A stretch of DNA of 9,802 bases from Demequinaceae bacterium. GTDB lineage: Bacteria > Actinomycetota > Actinomycetes > Actinomycetales > Demequinaceae. The position numbers were made by a program, and so were the translations under genes. The stretch spans positions 1 through 9,802 of the forward strand of contig WTKG01000064.1 of the NCBI GenBank assembly GCA_011524475.1, read 5' to 3'. Each line of letters opens with the position of its first letter. Positions within the stretch are counted from its first letter, which is position 1. Under the pieces are notes generated by a model. The model was not told the DNA's origin. It did not search any database and worked only from the letters and a program-made list of their open reading frames with translations. This document shows positions 1-6,712 of the stretch, piece by piece.

Positions 1-67
1 CGAACACACTGATCTCGCCAAAACGCGTGACAACAGATGTTGCGATAAGGGTGAGCGCCGTGAGCAT
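1..67 (-). CDS. Partial hypothetical membrane protein, N-terminus only
   Basis: This minus-strand reading frame is open from an ATG at 67-65 to the window edge and encodes about 22 residues, rich in Leu, Ile, Val, Thr and Ala (MLTALTLIATSVV...). This looks like the start of a first membrane helix. The family cannot be recognised from so little. The ATG is preferred because GAGGGA lies directly before it and a -10-like TACGCT lies exactly 6 bases upstream, as expected for a leaderless mRNA. The frame could extend upstream to a GTG at 115-113, adding 16 residues. It lies 96 bases beyond the bldC stop and on the same strand. A frame on the other strand is also open here but ends inside bldC and has an unnatural Pro/Arg-rich composition. 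Existence of the gene is an inference from a short stretch. Confidence 0.42.
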   Translation of the reverse strand, partial: MLTALTLIATSVVTRFGEISVF

Positions 68-73
68 TCCCTC

Positions 74-101
74 AGCGTATGCCCACGGCGCCCCACAGCA
101 A
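74..101 (-). promoter_or_regulatory. Candidate leaderless promoter for the left-edge gene
   Basis: On the minus strand a TACGCT (-10, positions 79-74) is preceded after 16 bases by TTGCTG (-35-like, 101-96). It is followed by exactly 6 bases and then ATG at 67. The spacing would put the transcription start on or next to the start codon. The -10 fits the actinobacterial TAnnnT consensus; the -35 is only a half match. Inferred from sequence alone. Confidence 0.38.
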
Positions 102-118
102 AGCCCGGGAATCACATA

Positions 119-138
119 GGCAGCGCATCACGCGCGCC
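119..138 (-). terminator. Possible terminator hairpin after bldC
   Basis: A GC-rich hairpin lies 26 bases beyond the bldC stop: GGC-GCGC at 119-126, with A122 bulged, pairs with 132-138 around a 5-base loop. On the transcribed strand no good U tract follows, so this is at best a weak or non-canonical terminator of the kind seen in high-GC bacteria. Confidence 0.3.
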
Positions 139-163
139 CACACCCCCCAAGAAAACTAAAGAA

Positions 164-367
164 TTAACTGACGCGACGCTGTTCGGCTTCAGCTAACAGG
201 TCCTGGACTTCAGACTCCCGGAACCGACGGTGGCCTCCGAGGGTGCGAATAGATGAGAGTTTCCCTACCTTTGCCCAACGCGTCACGGTCTTCGGATCCA
301 CCCGAAAAATAGCCGCCACCTCGCTTGGGGTCAGCAGTTTCTCTGGCTCTGCCAGATGTTGTGCCAT
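164..367 (-). CDS. bldC: BldC-type MerR-like DNA-binding regulator
   Basis: Small cytoplasmic DNA-binding protein of 67 residues, matching the roughly 68-residue BldC family in length. A winged helix-turn-helix fills the protein: the helix-turn-helix at residues 13-32 contains the family signature FRVDPKTVTRWAK, and the wing at about 38-50 contains SIRTLGGHRRFRE. Unlike classical MerR proteins it has no C-terminal dimerisation coiled coil or effector domain. In Streptomyces, BldC controls the onset of development and binds DNA as head-to-tail oligomers; the role here is probably global but unknown. The start chosen is ATG at 367-365, because AGAAGGA lies 8 bases upstream. A TTG nine codons earlier would place that ribosome binding site inside the gene. 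It is divergent from the DUF3073 gene. Confidence 0.93.
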   Translation of the reverse strand: MAQHLAEPEKLLTPSEVAAIFRVDPKTVTRWAKVGKLSSIRTLGGHRRFRESEVQDLLAEAEQRRVS

Positions 368-390
368 GGCGATCATCCTTCTCTTTTCGC

Positions 391-407
391 GCAACTATTT
401 CAGTTGC
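391..407 (-). repeat. Inverted repeat in the bldC leader
   Basis: A perfect 6-base dyad, GCAACT and AGTTGC, with a 5-base centre lies 24 to 40 bases upstream of the bldC start codon. It could be an operator at the promoter or a small hairpin in the 5' leader. No convincing TAnnnT -10 box was found immediately upstream, so the bldC transcription start is not fixed. Confidence 0.4.
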
Positions 408-465
408 TCACACGGCATGAGAGGGAGGCGATGAGTAGATATGACGCGGTTTTGTGAAAAATTTC

Positions 466-517
466 CGATTTGGCCTTCATGCGAATTCCTGGCTCCACAT
501 GTGTGGACGAATTGGCC
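466..517. repeat. Direct repeat and central palindrome between bldC and the DUF3073 gene
   Basis: CGATTTGGCC (466-475) and CGAATTGGCC (508-517) match at 9 of 10 positions in the same orientation. They are offset by 42 bases, about four turns of the helix. A dyad, TCCACA-TG-TGTGGA (494-507), directly abuts the second copy. The rest of the gene-free region 368-599 contains no open frame with credible codon use or start. The elements look like protein-binding sites controlling one or both divergent genes; which protein binds is unknown. Confidence 0.45.
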
Positions 518-542
518 CGATACCCATGACGCGTTGTATGGT
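512..542 (+). promoter_or_regulatory. Weak candidate promoter for the DUF3073 gene
   Basis: TATGGT (537-542) fits the TAnnnT -10 pattern and is preceded by TTGGCC (512-517) at a rather long 19-base spacing. It would give a leader of about 50 bases ending in the masked ribosome binding site. An alternative pair, TTGTAT at 534 and TTAACA 17 bases later, has a worse -10. Only suggestive. Confidence 0.25.
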
Positions 543-577
543 TCCTACGTGGATTCTTAACAGGGGCCGCGCTACGC

Positions 578-593
578 GTCCCTCAGGAGGGAC
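578..593 (+). promoter_or_regulatory. Hairpin enclosing the DUF3073 Shine-Dalgarno sequence
   Basis: The 16 bases GTCCCTC-AG-GAGGGAC form a perfect inverted repeat: at least 6 base pairs with a 4-base loop. It contains the whole AGGAGGGA ribosome binding site (585-592), 7 bases before the ATG at 600. When folded, the site would be blocked, so translation may depend on unfolding or on a binding factor. Confidence 0.5.
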
Positions 594-599
594 AGCGAC

Positions 600-794
600 A
601 TGGGGCGGGGCCGTCAAAAAGCCAAAGACGCAAAGATCGCACGCAAGTTAAAGTACGCGTCACACACACAAGACATCAGCGCTTTAGAGCGAGAACTCGT
701 GACACCCGCGCAGGATTCGCCATCTGAGCAGAGCACAGAGACGGACGACTATTACGACCGGTGGGCAACGGACGAGACCGAAGACGAAAAGTAG
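600..794 (+). CDS. DUF3073 family small protein
   Basis: A 64-residue, highly charged cytoplasmic protein. The N-terminus (MGRGRQKAKDAKIARKLKY) is the basic signature of the actinobacterial DUF3073 family; the second half (about 29-64) is acidic, ending in Asp/Glu-rich sequence. No membrane segment or enzyme motif is visible, and the family's function is not known to me. The start at ATG 600 is well supported by AGGAGGGA 7 bases upstream and by the conserved N-terminus. The gene is convergent with purM, with only 36 bases between the two stop codons. From memory this convergent placement also occurs in Mycobacterium (Rv0810c beside purM) and Streptomyces, which suggests a conserved neighbourhood rather than chance. 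Confidence 0.88.
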   Translation: MGRGRQKAKDAKIARKLKYASHTQDISALERELVTPAQDSPSEQSTETDDYYDRWATDETEDEK

Positions 795-809
795 TCCACG
801 CCTACTTCG
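785..809. terminator. Possible shared terminator between the DUF3073 gene and purM
   Basis: AAGTAG (789-794) and CTACTT (802-807) form a 6-pair stem with a 7-base loop. CG at 785-786 can add two pairs with 808-809 across a 2-base bulge. It sits in the 36-base gap between the converging stops and overlaps the DUF3073 stop codon. There is no strong U tract on either strand, so a terminator role is tentative. Confidence 0.3.
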
Positions 810-830
810 CGCAGAAGCAATCAGTCGGAA

Positions 831-1931
831 TTAGAACTGGTAGTCACCGGCGAGGTAGACCGCGCCGGCATGAACGCCTTTCGCTCCCCGCACCACATCC
901 TCTGACGTGGAACGGCCGTCATCTTCGTGGACGTCTCCAATGTGCCATGCCTCCACACCTGCTGACTCACAGGCCGCAATAACCGCGTCCATCTGCCGAG
1001 GGTCCACAACCGCCACCATGCCCACTCCCATGTTCAGGGTGGATTCAAGATCGTTCCACGGCACATCACCCGCACGCTGCATGGTGGCAAAAACTGCGGG
1101 AAGCTCCCAGGCATCACGGCGCACCGTCGCGGCAATGCCAGCCGGAAGCACTCTGGCGAGGTTTGCTGCTAAACCTCCGCCGGTCACATGCGAATAGGCC
1201 CGCACCCCGCCAAGCACCTCTTCACGAAGGCATAGTTGCGCGTAGATTCTGGTGGGCTCCAAGAGCTCTTCTCCCACAGAGCGGCCCCAGTCATCGAGAT
1301 GGCGATCGAGTTCCCAGCCTTGATGAGACACAATCGCCCGCACCAAGGAATACCCATTGGAATGCAGTCCAGACGACGCCATCCCCACCAGCGCATCGCC
1401 CGTGTGCACCCGCTCGGACCCCCGCAACTCAGACGCCTCTACTACCCCAATAGCGGCCCCGGCCACGTCAAGATCGTCTTCACCCATCACTCCGGGGTGT
1501 TCAGCCGTCTCTCCGCCCGCGAGTGCCGTGCCCGCCATCTGACAGCCCTCGGCTATACCTCGGACTACGTCTGCGATGCGCTCAGGAACTACGCGTCCAC
1601 AGGCGATGTAGTCGGTCATCACTAACGGACGAGCGCCACACACCACAATGTCGTCGACCACCATGGCCACCAAGTCCTGGCCGATGGTGTCCCATACCCC
1701 CATCGCTTTGGCGATCTCAATCTTGGTGCCGACTCCGTCCGTAGACGAGGCCAGCAAGGGGCGTTCGTAATCCTTCAAGGCGGAGGCGTCGAAAAGTCCC
1801 GCAAAGGCCCCCACTCCACCGAGCATTTCTGGGCCGTGGGTGCGGGCCACCGCTTCTTTCATGAGTTCCACTGCTTTATCGCCGGCCGCAGTATCTACTC
1901 CAGCATCCGCGTAGGTGAATTGCGGGCTCAT
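831..1931 (-). CDS. purM: Phosphoribosylformylglycinamidine cyclo-ligase (AIR synthetase)
   Basis: Converts FGAM to AIR with ATP in the cytoplasm, the fifth step of IMP synthesis. The 366-residue protein has the usual length for the family and its motifs in order: STDGVGTK at about 63-70 (ATP/substrate loop), GQDLVAMVVDDIVVCGARPL at about 84-103, AGGETAEHPGV at about 138-148, ASSGLHSNGYSLVR at about 185-198, HVTGGGLAAN at about 248-257 and NMGVGM at 300-305. It shares the PurM/PurL fold. The start at ATG 1931 overlaps the purF stop as ATGA, with GGCGGAAGG just before it; an upstream in-frame ATG at 2015 lies inside purF and would add 28 non-homologous residues. Last gene of the pur block, with no defect seen. 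Confidence 0.97.
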   Translation of the reverse strand: MSPQFTYADAGVDTAAGDKAVELMKEAVARTHGPEMLGGVGAFAGLFDASALKDYERPLLASSTDGVGTKIEIAKAMGVWDTIGQDLVAMVVDDIVVCGARPLVMTDYIACGRVVPERIADVVRGIAEGCQMAGTALAGGETAEHPGVMGEDDLDVAGAAIGVVEASELRGSERVHTGDALVGMASSGLHSNGYSLVRAIVSHQGWELDRHLDDWGRSVGEELLEPTRIYAQLCLREEVLGGVRAYSHVTGGGLAANLARVLPAGIAATVRRDAWELPAVFATMQRAGDVPWNDLESTLNMGVGMVAVVDPRQMDAVIAACESAGVEAWHIGDVHEDDGRSTSEDVVRGAKGVHAGAVYLAGDYQF

Positions 1932-3391
1932 CCTTCCGCCACCTGCACGGCAAGCAAGTCCTGTGCATGGACAGGTGTTTCCATGGGGTAGTCGCCCGTG
2001 AAGCAGGCGGTGCATAGAGATTTCTGTGGCTGCTCAGTTGCCGCAACCATGCCCTCGGTGGACAGGTGCCCAAGCGAGTCCGCACCAATTTGCGCACAGA
2101 GTTCTTCAAGAGTGTGATTCACGGCTGCAAGTTCGCTTCGGGTAGCGAAATCAATTCCGTAGAAACATGGCCACTCCACCGGCGGAGCAGAAATCCGCAC
2201 ATGTACCTCTGTGGCGCCTGCGTCACGCAGCATCGCCACAATCGCACGTTGAGTATTGCCACGCACAATCGTGTCATCGACGACCACGAGGCGCTTGCCT
2301 GCGATCACTTCGCGCAACGGATTTAATTTGAGGCGGATACCAAGTTGACGCTGAGACTGGGACGGCTGAATAAAGGTGCGGCCCACGTATCCGTTCTTGG
2401 TGAGCCCCTGGGCAAAGGGAATCCCTGACTGTTGTGCGTACCCCACCGCGGCAGGAGTTCCTGACTCAGGAACGGGAACCACCAGGTCCGCTTCCGCTGG
2501 GTGCTCTCGCGCCAGTTGATGTCCCATCGCCACGCGCGCAGAGTGGACGCTCCGCCCACCAATGGTGGTGTCAGGGCGGGCAAGGTACACATACTCGAAT
2601 ACGCATCCCGCAGGAGTTGCAGGGGCAAAGCGATGCGAATGCACACCCGTGTCATCAATCGTGATCATTTCGCCGGGCTCTATCTCACGTTCAAATGTGG
2701 CGCCCACAATGTCCAAAGCCGGGTTCTCCGAAGCCACTACCCAGCCGTCACCCAAAGACCCGAGAACGAGTGGTCGAACCCCATGGGGGTCTCGTGCGGC
2801 ATAGAGGGTGTTTTCGTCCATAAACACGAAAGAGAAGGCTCCCCGTATCTGGGGAAGTAACTCCAGGGCCGTCTCTGCCAGGCTTTCGCCTGTATCTGTG
2901 CCAAGAAGAGCCGCCACCACAGCCGTATCGGTGGTGGCCCCGCTCTCCGGACTCCACTGCTGAGAATCGTCTGTGCGCTCCGCAAGCAAGCGCAGCAAAA
3001 CATCGGTGTTGGTGAGATTGCCGTTATGCCCCAGAGCAACCGTCCCATGAGCAGTGGGGCCAAGTGTGGGTTGCGCATTTGCCCACACACTTGCTCCGGT
3101 AGTGGAATACCGGGTGTGGCCCACGGCAATATGCCCAGGGAGAGATTCAAGCGTGTCTTCATCAAACACCTGAGACACAAGCCCCATATCTTTGAATACC
3201 AACAGTTGATCACCATTCGAGGTGGCAATCCCGGCGCTTTCTTGGCCACGGTGCTGAAGGGCATACAAACCGAAATAGGCGAGTTTTGCCACCTCTTCCC
3301 CCGGCGCATACACACCAAAGACCCCACACTCGTCTTGAGGCCGAGCGAATTCGTCTATGTGTGACATGGAACGTCTAGGACGCGCCGTCAT
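1928..3391 (-). CDS. purF: Amidophosphoribosyltransferase (glutamine PRPP amidotransferase)
   Basis: Catalyses the first committed step of purine synthesis, PRPP plus glutamine to 5-phosphoribosylamine. The protein has 487 residues. An N-terminal class II glutaminase domain starts after a propeptide, with the nucleophile Cys22 in DECGVFGVY and later motifs LQHRGQESAG (46-55), GHTRYSTTG (91-99) and GHNGNL (121-126). The C-terminal phosphoribosyltransferase domain has the PRPP loop VVVDDTIVRGNT (369-380). Four cysteines (263, 409, 460, 463) sit where the Bacillus subtilis-type enzyme binds a 4Fe-4S cluster, so this is the iron-sulfur, propeptide-processed class. The start ATG 3391 overlaps the upstream stop as ATGA; an ATG at 3367 is an alternative. 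Feedback inhibition by AMP/GMP is a family property, not visible here. Confidence 0.97.
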   Translation of the reverse strand: MTARPRRSMSHIDEFARPQDECGVFGVYAPGEEVAKLAYFGLYALQHRGQESAGIATSNGDQLLVFKDMGLVSQVFDEDTLESLPGHIAVGHTRYSTTGASVWANAQPTLGPTAHGTVALGHNGNLTNTDVLLRLLAERTDDSQQWSPESGATTDTAVVAALLGTDTGESLAETALELLPQIRGAFSFVFMDENTLYAARDPHGVRPLVLGSLGDGWVVASENPALDIVGATFEREIEPGEMITIDDTGVHSHRFAPATPAGCVFEYVYLARPDTTIGGRSVHSARVAMGHQLAREHPAEADLVVPVPESGTPAAVGYAQQSGIPFAQGLTKNGYVGRTFIQPSQSQRQLGIRLKLNPLREVIAGKRLVVVDDTIVRGNTQRAIVAMLRDAGATEVHVRISAPPVEWPCFYGIDFATRSELAAVNHTLEELCAQIGADSLGHLSTEGMVAATEQPQKSLCTACFTGDYPMETPVHAQDLLAVQVAEG

Positions 3392-3900
3392 GAGGTCTCG
3401 TTCTTTTCTATTCCGGCAGGCCGTTCACGATCAAAACTTGCTCCTATTACCTGACCCAGGAAAGGAAGCCCCGCTAGCACAGCCATCGCAATGATGACCA
3501 AAATGGGATCACTGAAGAATGTGCGAAGCGCTTCGTAACTGCGGAAGAACTCTTCGCCAATCATGAACCCGGCAACCAGCACGATTGCCATCATGAATCC
3601 CATGACCGCTCCCACCCGGGCGGAATTGGTCGAAGCCGTGGGGCGCGTGGCTATCGCACCAGCAACGAGACCGCCGATGACGCCAAAACCCAACGCAAGT
3701 AACAGCGCCACCACTGTGCGATGGTTCGCGCCTTCACCGGGAAGCCCGAGCGCCGCCAGCACTCCCAGCGCAGCGCCACCGAGAACTCCGGTAGTGATGA
3801 CCCGCACAAGACGCGGCCTGCGCACCAAAACTCCGGGTACAGAAATAGCGTCGAGGTTCTCCGGTGCCTTCTCTGGCTGCCGTGATTCGCCCGCGCTCAC
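3388..3900 (-). CDS. Four-helix membrane protein of unknown function in the pur block
   Basis: I do not recognise the family. From the chosen GTG (3900-3898) the protein has 170 residues: a polar N-terminus, then four hydrophobic segments at about 33-53, 61-84, 94-114 and 131-153, and a short charged tail. Helices 1 and 2 are rich in Gly and Ala (small-residue packing). No catalytic motif is evident. Its stop overlaps the purF start by ATGA, so the two are probably translationally coupled. The start is chosen because a -10-like TACACT ends exactly 6 bases before the GTG, suggesting a leaderless transcript. A GTG at 3942 would add 14 residues and bring the gene within 20 bases of the upstream stop, but has no ribosome binding site. 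It could be a transporter subunit or a scaffold; this is not determinable here. Confidence 0.75.
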   Translation of the reverse strand: MSAGESRQPEKAPENLDAISVPGVLVRRPRLVRVITTGVLGGAALGVLAALGLPGEGANHRTVVALLLALGFGVIGGLVAGAIATRPTASTNSARVGAVMGFMMAIVLVAGFMIGEEFFRSYEALRTFFSDPILVIIAMAVLAGLPFLGQVIGASFDRERPAGIEKNETS

Positions 3901-3906
3901 GACACT

Positions 3907-3935
3907 AGTGTAGGCGCTTCCCACCGTCACGGTGA
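3907..3935 (-). promoter_or_regulatory. Candidate internal promoter and operator for the membrane protein-purF-purM genes
   Basis: On the minus strand TACACT (3912-3907) is a TAnnnT -10 box ending 6 bases before a GTG codon. A perfect dyad, CACCGT-C-ACGGTG (3922-3934), covers part of the spacer and the expected -35 position, where only a poor hexamer (TCACCG) exists. A weak -35 covered by a dyad is a common layout for a regulated promoter. It would allow purF-purM to be expressed separately from purL. Confidence 0.42.
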
Positions 3936-3962
3936 GGGGCACGACGGCAATCGGAAGCAGAT

Positions 3963-4337
3963 TTAGTGAGGTTCAAAGGTGATCCCTTCTAACGGCATCA
4001 CAGAACCAAGATCAGCCCGTGCCCCGCTCGCCTGAATGCGACCGGCGGCGACAGCGTCTTCCCATCTCACATCTCCCGTGACAAGCGCAAGCCAGGTCTG
4101 CGGATCCGTCTCCACCACCGCGGGAGGTGTGCCGCGACGATGATGAGCGCCACCCATGCATTGAGTGGCTCCCAGCGGCGGAACCCGTACCTCTAACGCT
4201 CTGCCCGGAGCAACGGCAGCAAGTTCTTCTAACGTGAAACGGACTGCCGTCGCGACATCCTCAGCACTCGGGCTTTCGCGTATGGCGGCACGCACAGCAC
4301 TGCGACCGACATGTGGGGGAATACGGCGGCGCGCCAC
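3963..4337 (-). CDS. Small 'sterol carrier family' (SCP2-like) protein
   Basis: A 124-residue soluble protein matching the small actinobacterial proteins annotated as 'sterol carrier family protein' that sit by purF (Rv0807 in M. tuberculosis, from memory). The N-terminus is basic (MARRRIPPHVGR), followed by an Ala/Glu-rich helix at about 20-43. The conserved core is LEVRVPPLGATQC at 48-60, then a His/Arg-rich TPPAVVETDPQTWLALVTG at about 70-88 and a WEDAVAAGRIQASGARADL region at about 91-109. The last segment resembles the end of SCP2-type lipid-binding domains. The substrate is unknown, and sterol binding is not implied in an organism unlikely to make sterols. The GTG start overlaps the purL TAG by one base (TAGTG), indicating coupling to purL. 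The next gene lies 62 bases downstream, after a candidate promoter. Confidence 0.82.
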   Translation of the reverse strand: MARRRIPPHVGRSAVRAAIRESPSAEDVATAVRFTLEELAAVAPGRALEVRVPPLGATQCMGGAHHRRGTPPAVVETDPQTWLALVTGDVRWEDAVAAGRIQASGARADLGSVMPLEGITFEPH

Positions 4338-6652
4338 TAGGAGCCAAAGCGAGACGGCAAAGGTGCCTCAAAAGCTGCGCGTGCATCGTCACAGGTGACC
4401 TGGAAGTGCCCTTGCACATCAAGGACATCACCGCCGGTGACACCCACCCGAGCGGCTGGGACTCCTCTCGCCGCAAGCATGTCTTGAAAACGCTGCTCTT
4501 CAGTGCGAGGCACAGCACACAAAACTCTGCCCGGTGTCTCTGACAGCAACGCCTGTGCAGGGCTAAGGCCGTCGCGTTCGCACACCTCATCAATGACAAG
4601 GCGGGCTCCCACCCCGTAGCGAAGTGCTCCCTGCGCGAAGGCCATGAGCAGCCCTCCTTCACACACATCGCGGGCAGCATCCACGAGGCCGTCTCGGCTC
4701 GCTGCAATCATCACCTCTGCCATCAAGCGTTCGGCGGCGAAATCCAGCTGAGCAGGGATGCCTCCCAAGTGACCATGAAGTTCCGCAAATCGGGAACCAT
4801 CAAGATGGGCCTGCGACGTTCCCAGAAGCCAGAGCGCCTGACCCTCTTCGCGCCACCCGCTAGGGGTTGCCCGGGAGACATCATCAAAGACACCCAGCAC
4901 TCCCGCAATCGCGGTGGGGTGAATCGAAGAGTCGATGCGTCCCGGTTCGCCCGTGCCGTTATACAAACTCACATTGCCGCCAGTGACCGGTATTCCCAAC
5001 TCACGGCAGCCATCGGCAAGGCCGCGGATCGCCTCTACCAGTTGCCACATGGCATCCGAGTCTTCTGGGCTACCAAAGTTGAGGCCATCAGTGACCGCTC
5101 GCGGTTCTGCACCCGCAATCGCTACTGCCCGATACGCGGCAGCAAGACCGTGACGTGCTCCTTCATAGGGGTCAAGCAGGGACAAGCGTCCACGGGAGCG
5201 GGTAGCAATCGCAACACCGCGTCCACTGCTTTCGTCGACGCGCACCACGCCTACAAGGTCGGGGCGTGCCATCGCAGTGTTGCCTTGAACGTAGCGGTCG
5301 TACTGGTCTGTAATCCACGCCCGGCTCGACATGTTGGGCGAACCCAGCAGAGCAAGCAAGGTCTGGCGCAAAGCCTCTCCATCACTGGGGAGCGGTAGTG
5401 ACGAAGCGTTGTCTGCCTGCAGTGTGTCCATCCACTGCGGTCGGGCAAAAGGACGGTCATAGACGGGGCCGTCATGTGCCACTGTGCGGGGATCCACATC
5501 CACGATTCGCTGACCATGATGATCAATGGTCAGACGCCCCGAGTCATTGACCTCCCCGACTACGGCTGACTCGATATCCCATTTACGGGTGATGTCGAGA
5601 AACTCATCGAGCTTGTCGGGAGTCACCACAGCCATCATGCGCTCTTGAGACTCAGACATAAGAATCTCGCCCGCATTCAACGTGGGGTCGCGCAACAGCA
5701 CGTCATCGAGCCACACATGCATGCCACCGGAACCGTTAGACGCCAATTCGCTTGTTGCACAGGAAATTCCGGCAGCCCCCAAGTCCTGGATTCCTTGCAC
5801 CACATCTGCAGCAAATAGTTCAAGACAACACTCAATGAGCGTTTTCTCCATGAAGGGGTCGCCCACCTGCACCGAGGGGCGCTTGGCTGGCACACCATCC
5901 TCAAAAGTCTCCGAGGCCAAGATGGAAGCGCCGCCAATTCCGTCGCCACCCGTGCGGGCCCCAAAGAGGACCACTTTGTTGCCCACTCCTTCTGCGCTGG
6001 CGAGGTGAATGTCCTCATGGCGCATCACTCCCACACACAACGCGTTGACAAGCGGATTGCCTTGATAACTGGCATCGAACTGTGCGCCGCCACCAATGTT
6101 GGGAAGACCAAGGGAGTTTCCATACCCACCCACACCACTCACGACGCCATGCACCACACGTGCCGTGTCGGGATGATCTATATCTCCAAAACGCAGTTCA
6201 TCCATTCCTGCTACAGGGCGGGCTCCCATCGCCAAAATGTCACGCACAATTCCGCCCACTCCGGTCGCAGCACCTTGATACGGCTCCACGAAACTGGGGT
6301 GGTTGTGAGATTCAATTTTGAACGTCACTGCCCAGCCGTCTCCGATATCCACCACACCGGCGTTTTCGCCCATCCCGACCATGAGGTATTCCTTCATGGC
6401 ATCCGTGGTTTTGTCACCGAATTGGCGCAAGTGCGTCTTTGAGGACTTATAACTGCAGTGCTCCGACCACATCACCGAATACATCGCGAGTTCTGCGGCT
6501 GTAGGGCGACGCTCAAGCAGTTCCACAATGCGCGCGTATTCGTCTGGCTTGAGGCCTAGTTCCGCGAACGGCATGGTCTCTGTAGGGCTGGCAATAGCCT
6601 TGTCAACGGTGTCGAGGGTGGCGTCCTCTGGGGCGGCGGGAGAGGCGGTCAT
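4337..6652 (-). CDS. purL: Phosphoribosylformylglycinamidine synthase subunit PurL
   Basis: Large subunit of FGAM synthase, which makes FGAM from FGAR, ATP and ammonia in the fourth step of IMP synthesis. At 771 residues it is the short form that works with separate PurQ (glutaminase) and PurS subunits; the long fused enzyme is about 1,300 residues. Motifs in order: [11 protein letters not shown] at 62-72, KIESHNHPS followed by [12 protein letters not shown] at 112-138, [16 protein letters not shown] at 289-304, ESQERMM at 334-340, [10 protein letters not shown] at 556-565 and [10 protein letters not shown] at 662-671. These cover both ATP-grasp-like halves of the PurM-type fold. The start ATG 6652 has AGAAGGA about 6 bases upstream. 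First gene of the pur block. purQ and purS are absent from the window; the gene upstream is DUF418. Confidence 0.97.
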   Translation of the reverse strand: MTASPAAPEDATLDTVDKAIASPTETMPFAELGLKPDEYARIVELLERRPTAAELAMYSVMWSEHCSYKSSKTHLRQFGDKTTDAMKEYLMVGMGENAGVVDIGDGWAVTFKIESHNHPSFVEPYQGAATGVGGIVRDILAMGARPVAGMDELRFGDIDHPDTARVVHGVVSGVGGYGNSLGLPNIGGGAQFDASYQGNPLVNALCVGVMRHEDIHLASAEGVGNKVVLFGARTGGDGIGGASILASETFEDGVPAKRPSVQVGDPFMEKTLIECCLELFAADVVQGIQDLGAAGISCATSELASNGSGGMHVWLDDVLLRDPTLNAGEILMSESQERMMAVVTPDKLDEFLDITRKWDIESAVVGEVNDSGRLTIDHHGQRIVDVDPRTVAHDGPVYDRPFARPQWMDTLQADNASSLPLPSDGEALRQTLLALLGSPNMSSRAWITDQYDRYVQGNTAMARPDLVGVVRVDESSGRGVAIATRSRGRLSLLDPYEGARHGLAAAYRAVAIAGAEPRAVTDGLNFGSPEDSDAMWQLVEAIRGLADGCRELGIPVTGGNVSLYNGTGEPGRIDSSIHPTAIAGVLGVFDDVSRATPSGWREEGQALWLLGTSQAHLDGSRFAELHGHLGGIPAQLDFAAERLMAEVMIAASRDGLVDAARDVCEGGLLMAFAQGALRYGVGARLVIDEVCERDGLSPAQALLSETPGRVLCAVPRTEEQRFQDMLAARGVPAARVGVTGGDVLDVQGHFQVTCDDARAAFEAPLPSRFGS

Positions 6653-6688
6653 CGCATCCTTCTAGTCGGTGCCTGGTGTGGTGACTCC

Positions 6689-6712
6689 AGCGTACCTGTG
6701 ACACCTACCTGT
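6689..6712 (-). promoter_or_regulatory. Candidate purL promoter with tandem 7-base repeats
   Basis: In the 91-base gap between the DUF418 gene and purL, the minus strand has TACGCT (6694-6689) as a TAnnnT -10 box about 36 bases before the purL ATG. ACAGGTA occurs twice in the same direction (6712-6706 and 6699-6693) with a 13-base period; the second copy runs into the -10 box. No good -35 hexamer is seen at the right spacing. That fits control by a protein bound at the repeats, but this is inference. Confidence 0.42.

Noticed and set aside
1..119. Plus-strand gene ending in the left edge
   Set aside because: A plus frame is open from position 3 to a TAG at 117-119, but it is Pro/Ser-rich with no recognisable motif; the minus-strand hydrophobic frame with promoter-like signals is more credible.
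243..434. Plus-strand frame over bldC
   Set aside because: Antisense to the well-conserved bldC; no ribosome binding site and no homology-like pattern.
466..517. Replication origin
   Set aside because: Only one or two DnaA-like cores, no AT-rich unwinding region and no dnaA/dnaN nearby.
454..651. Plus-strand frame in the bldC-DUF3073 gap
   Set aside because: Runs out of frame into the DUF3073 gene, has no Shine-Dalgarno sequence and an unnatural composition.
2737..3327. 196-codon open frame on the minus strand
   Set aside because: Alternate frame inside purF; the product has scattered Trp/Pro/Cys and no recognisable fold, and purF is intact in the main frame.
4261..4707. 148-codon minus-strand frame across the purL/SCP-like junction
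   Set aside because: Out of frame with two better supported genes; the sequence is an Arg/Cys-rich shadow.
4769..5398. 209-codon open frame on the plus strand
   Set aside because: It lies wholly antisense to purL, whose protein matches the family from end to end. The translated product is rich in Arg/Ser/Cys with no domain, and long antisense frames are expected in GC-rich genes.
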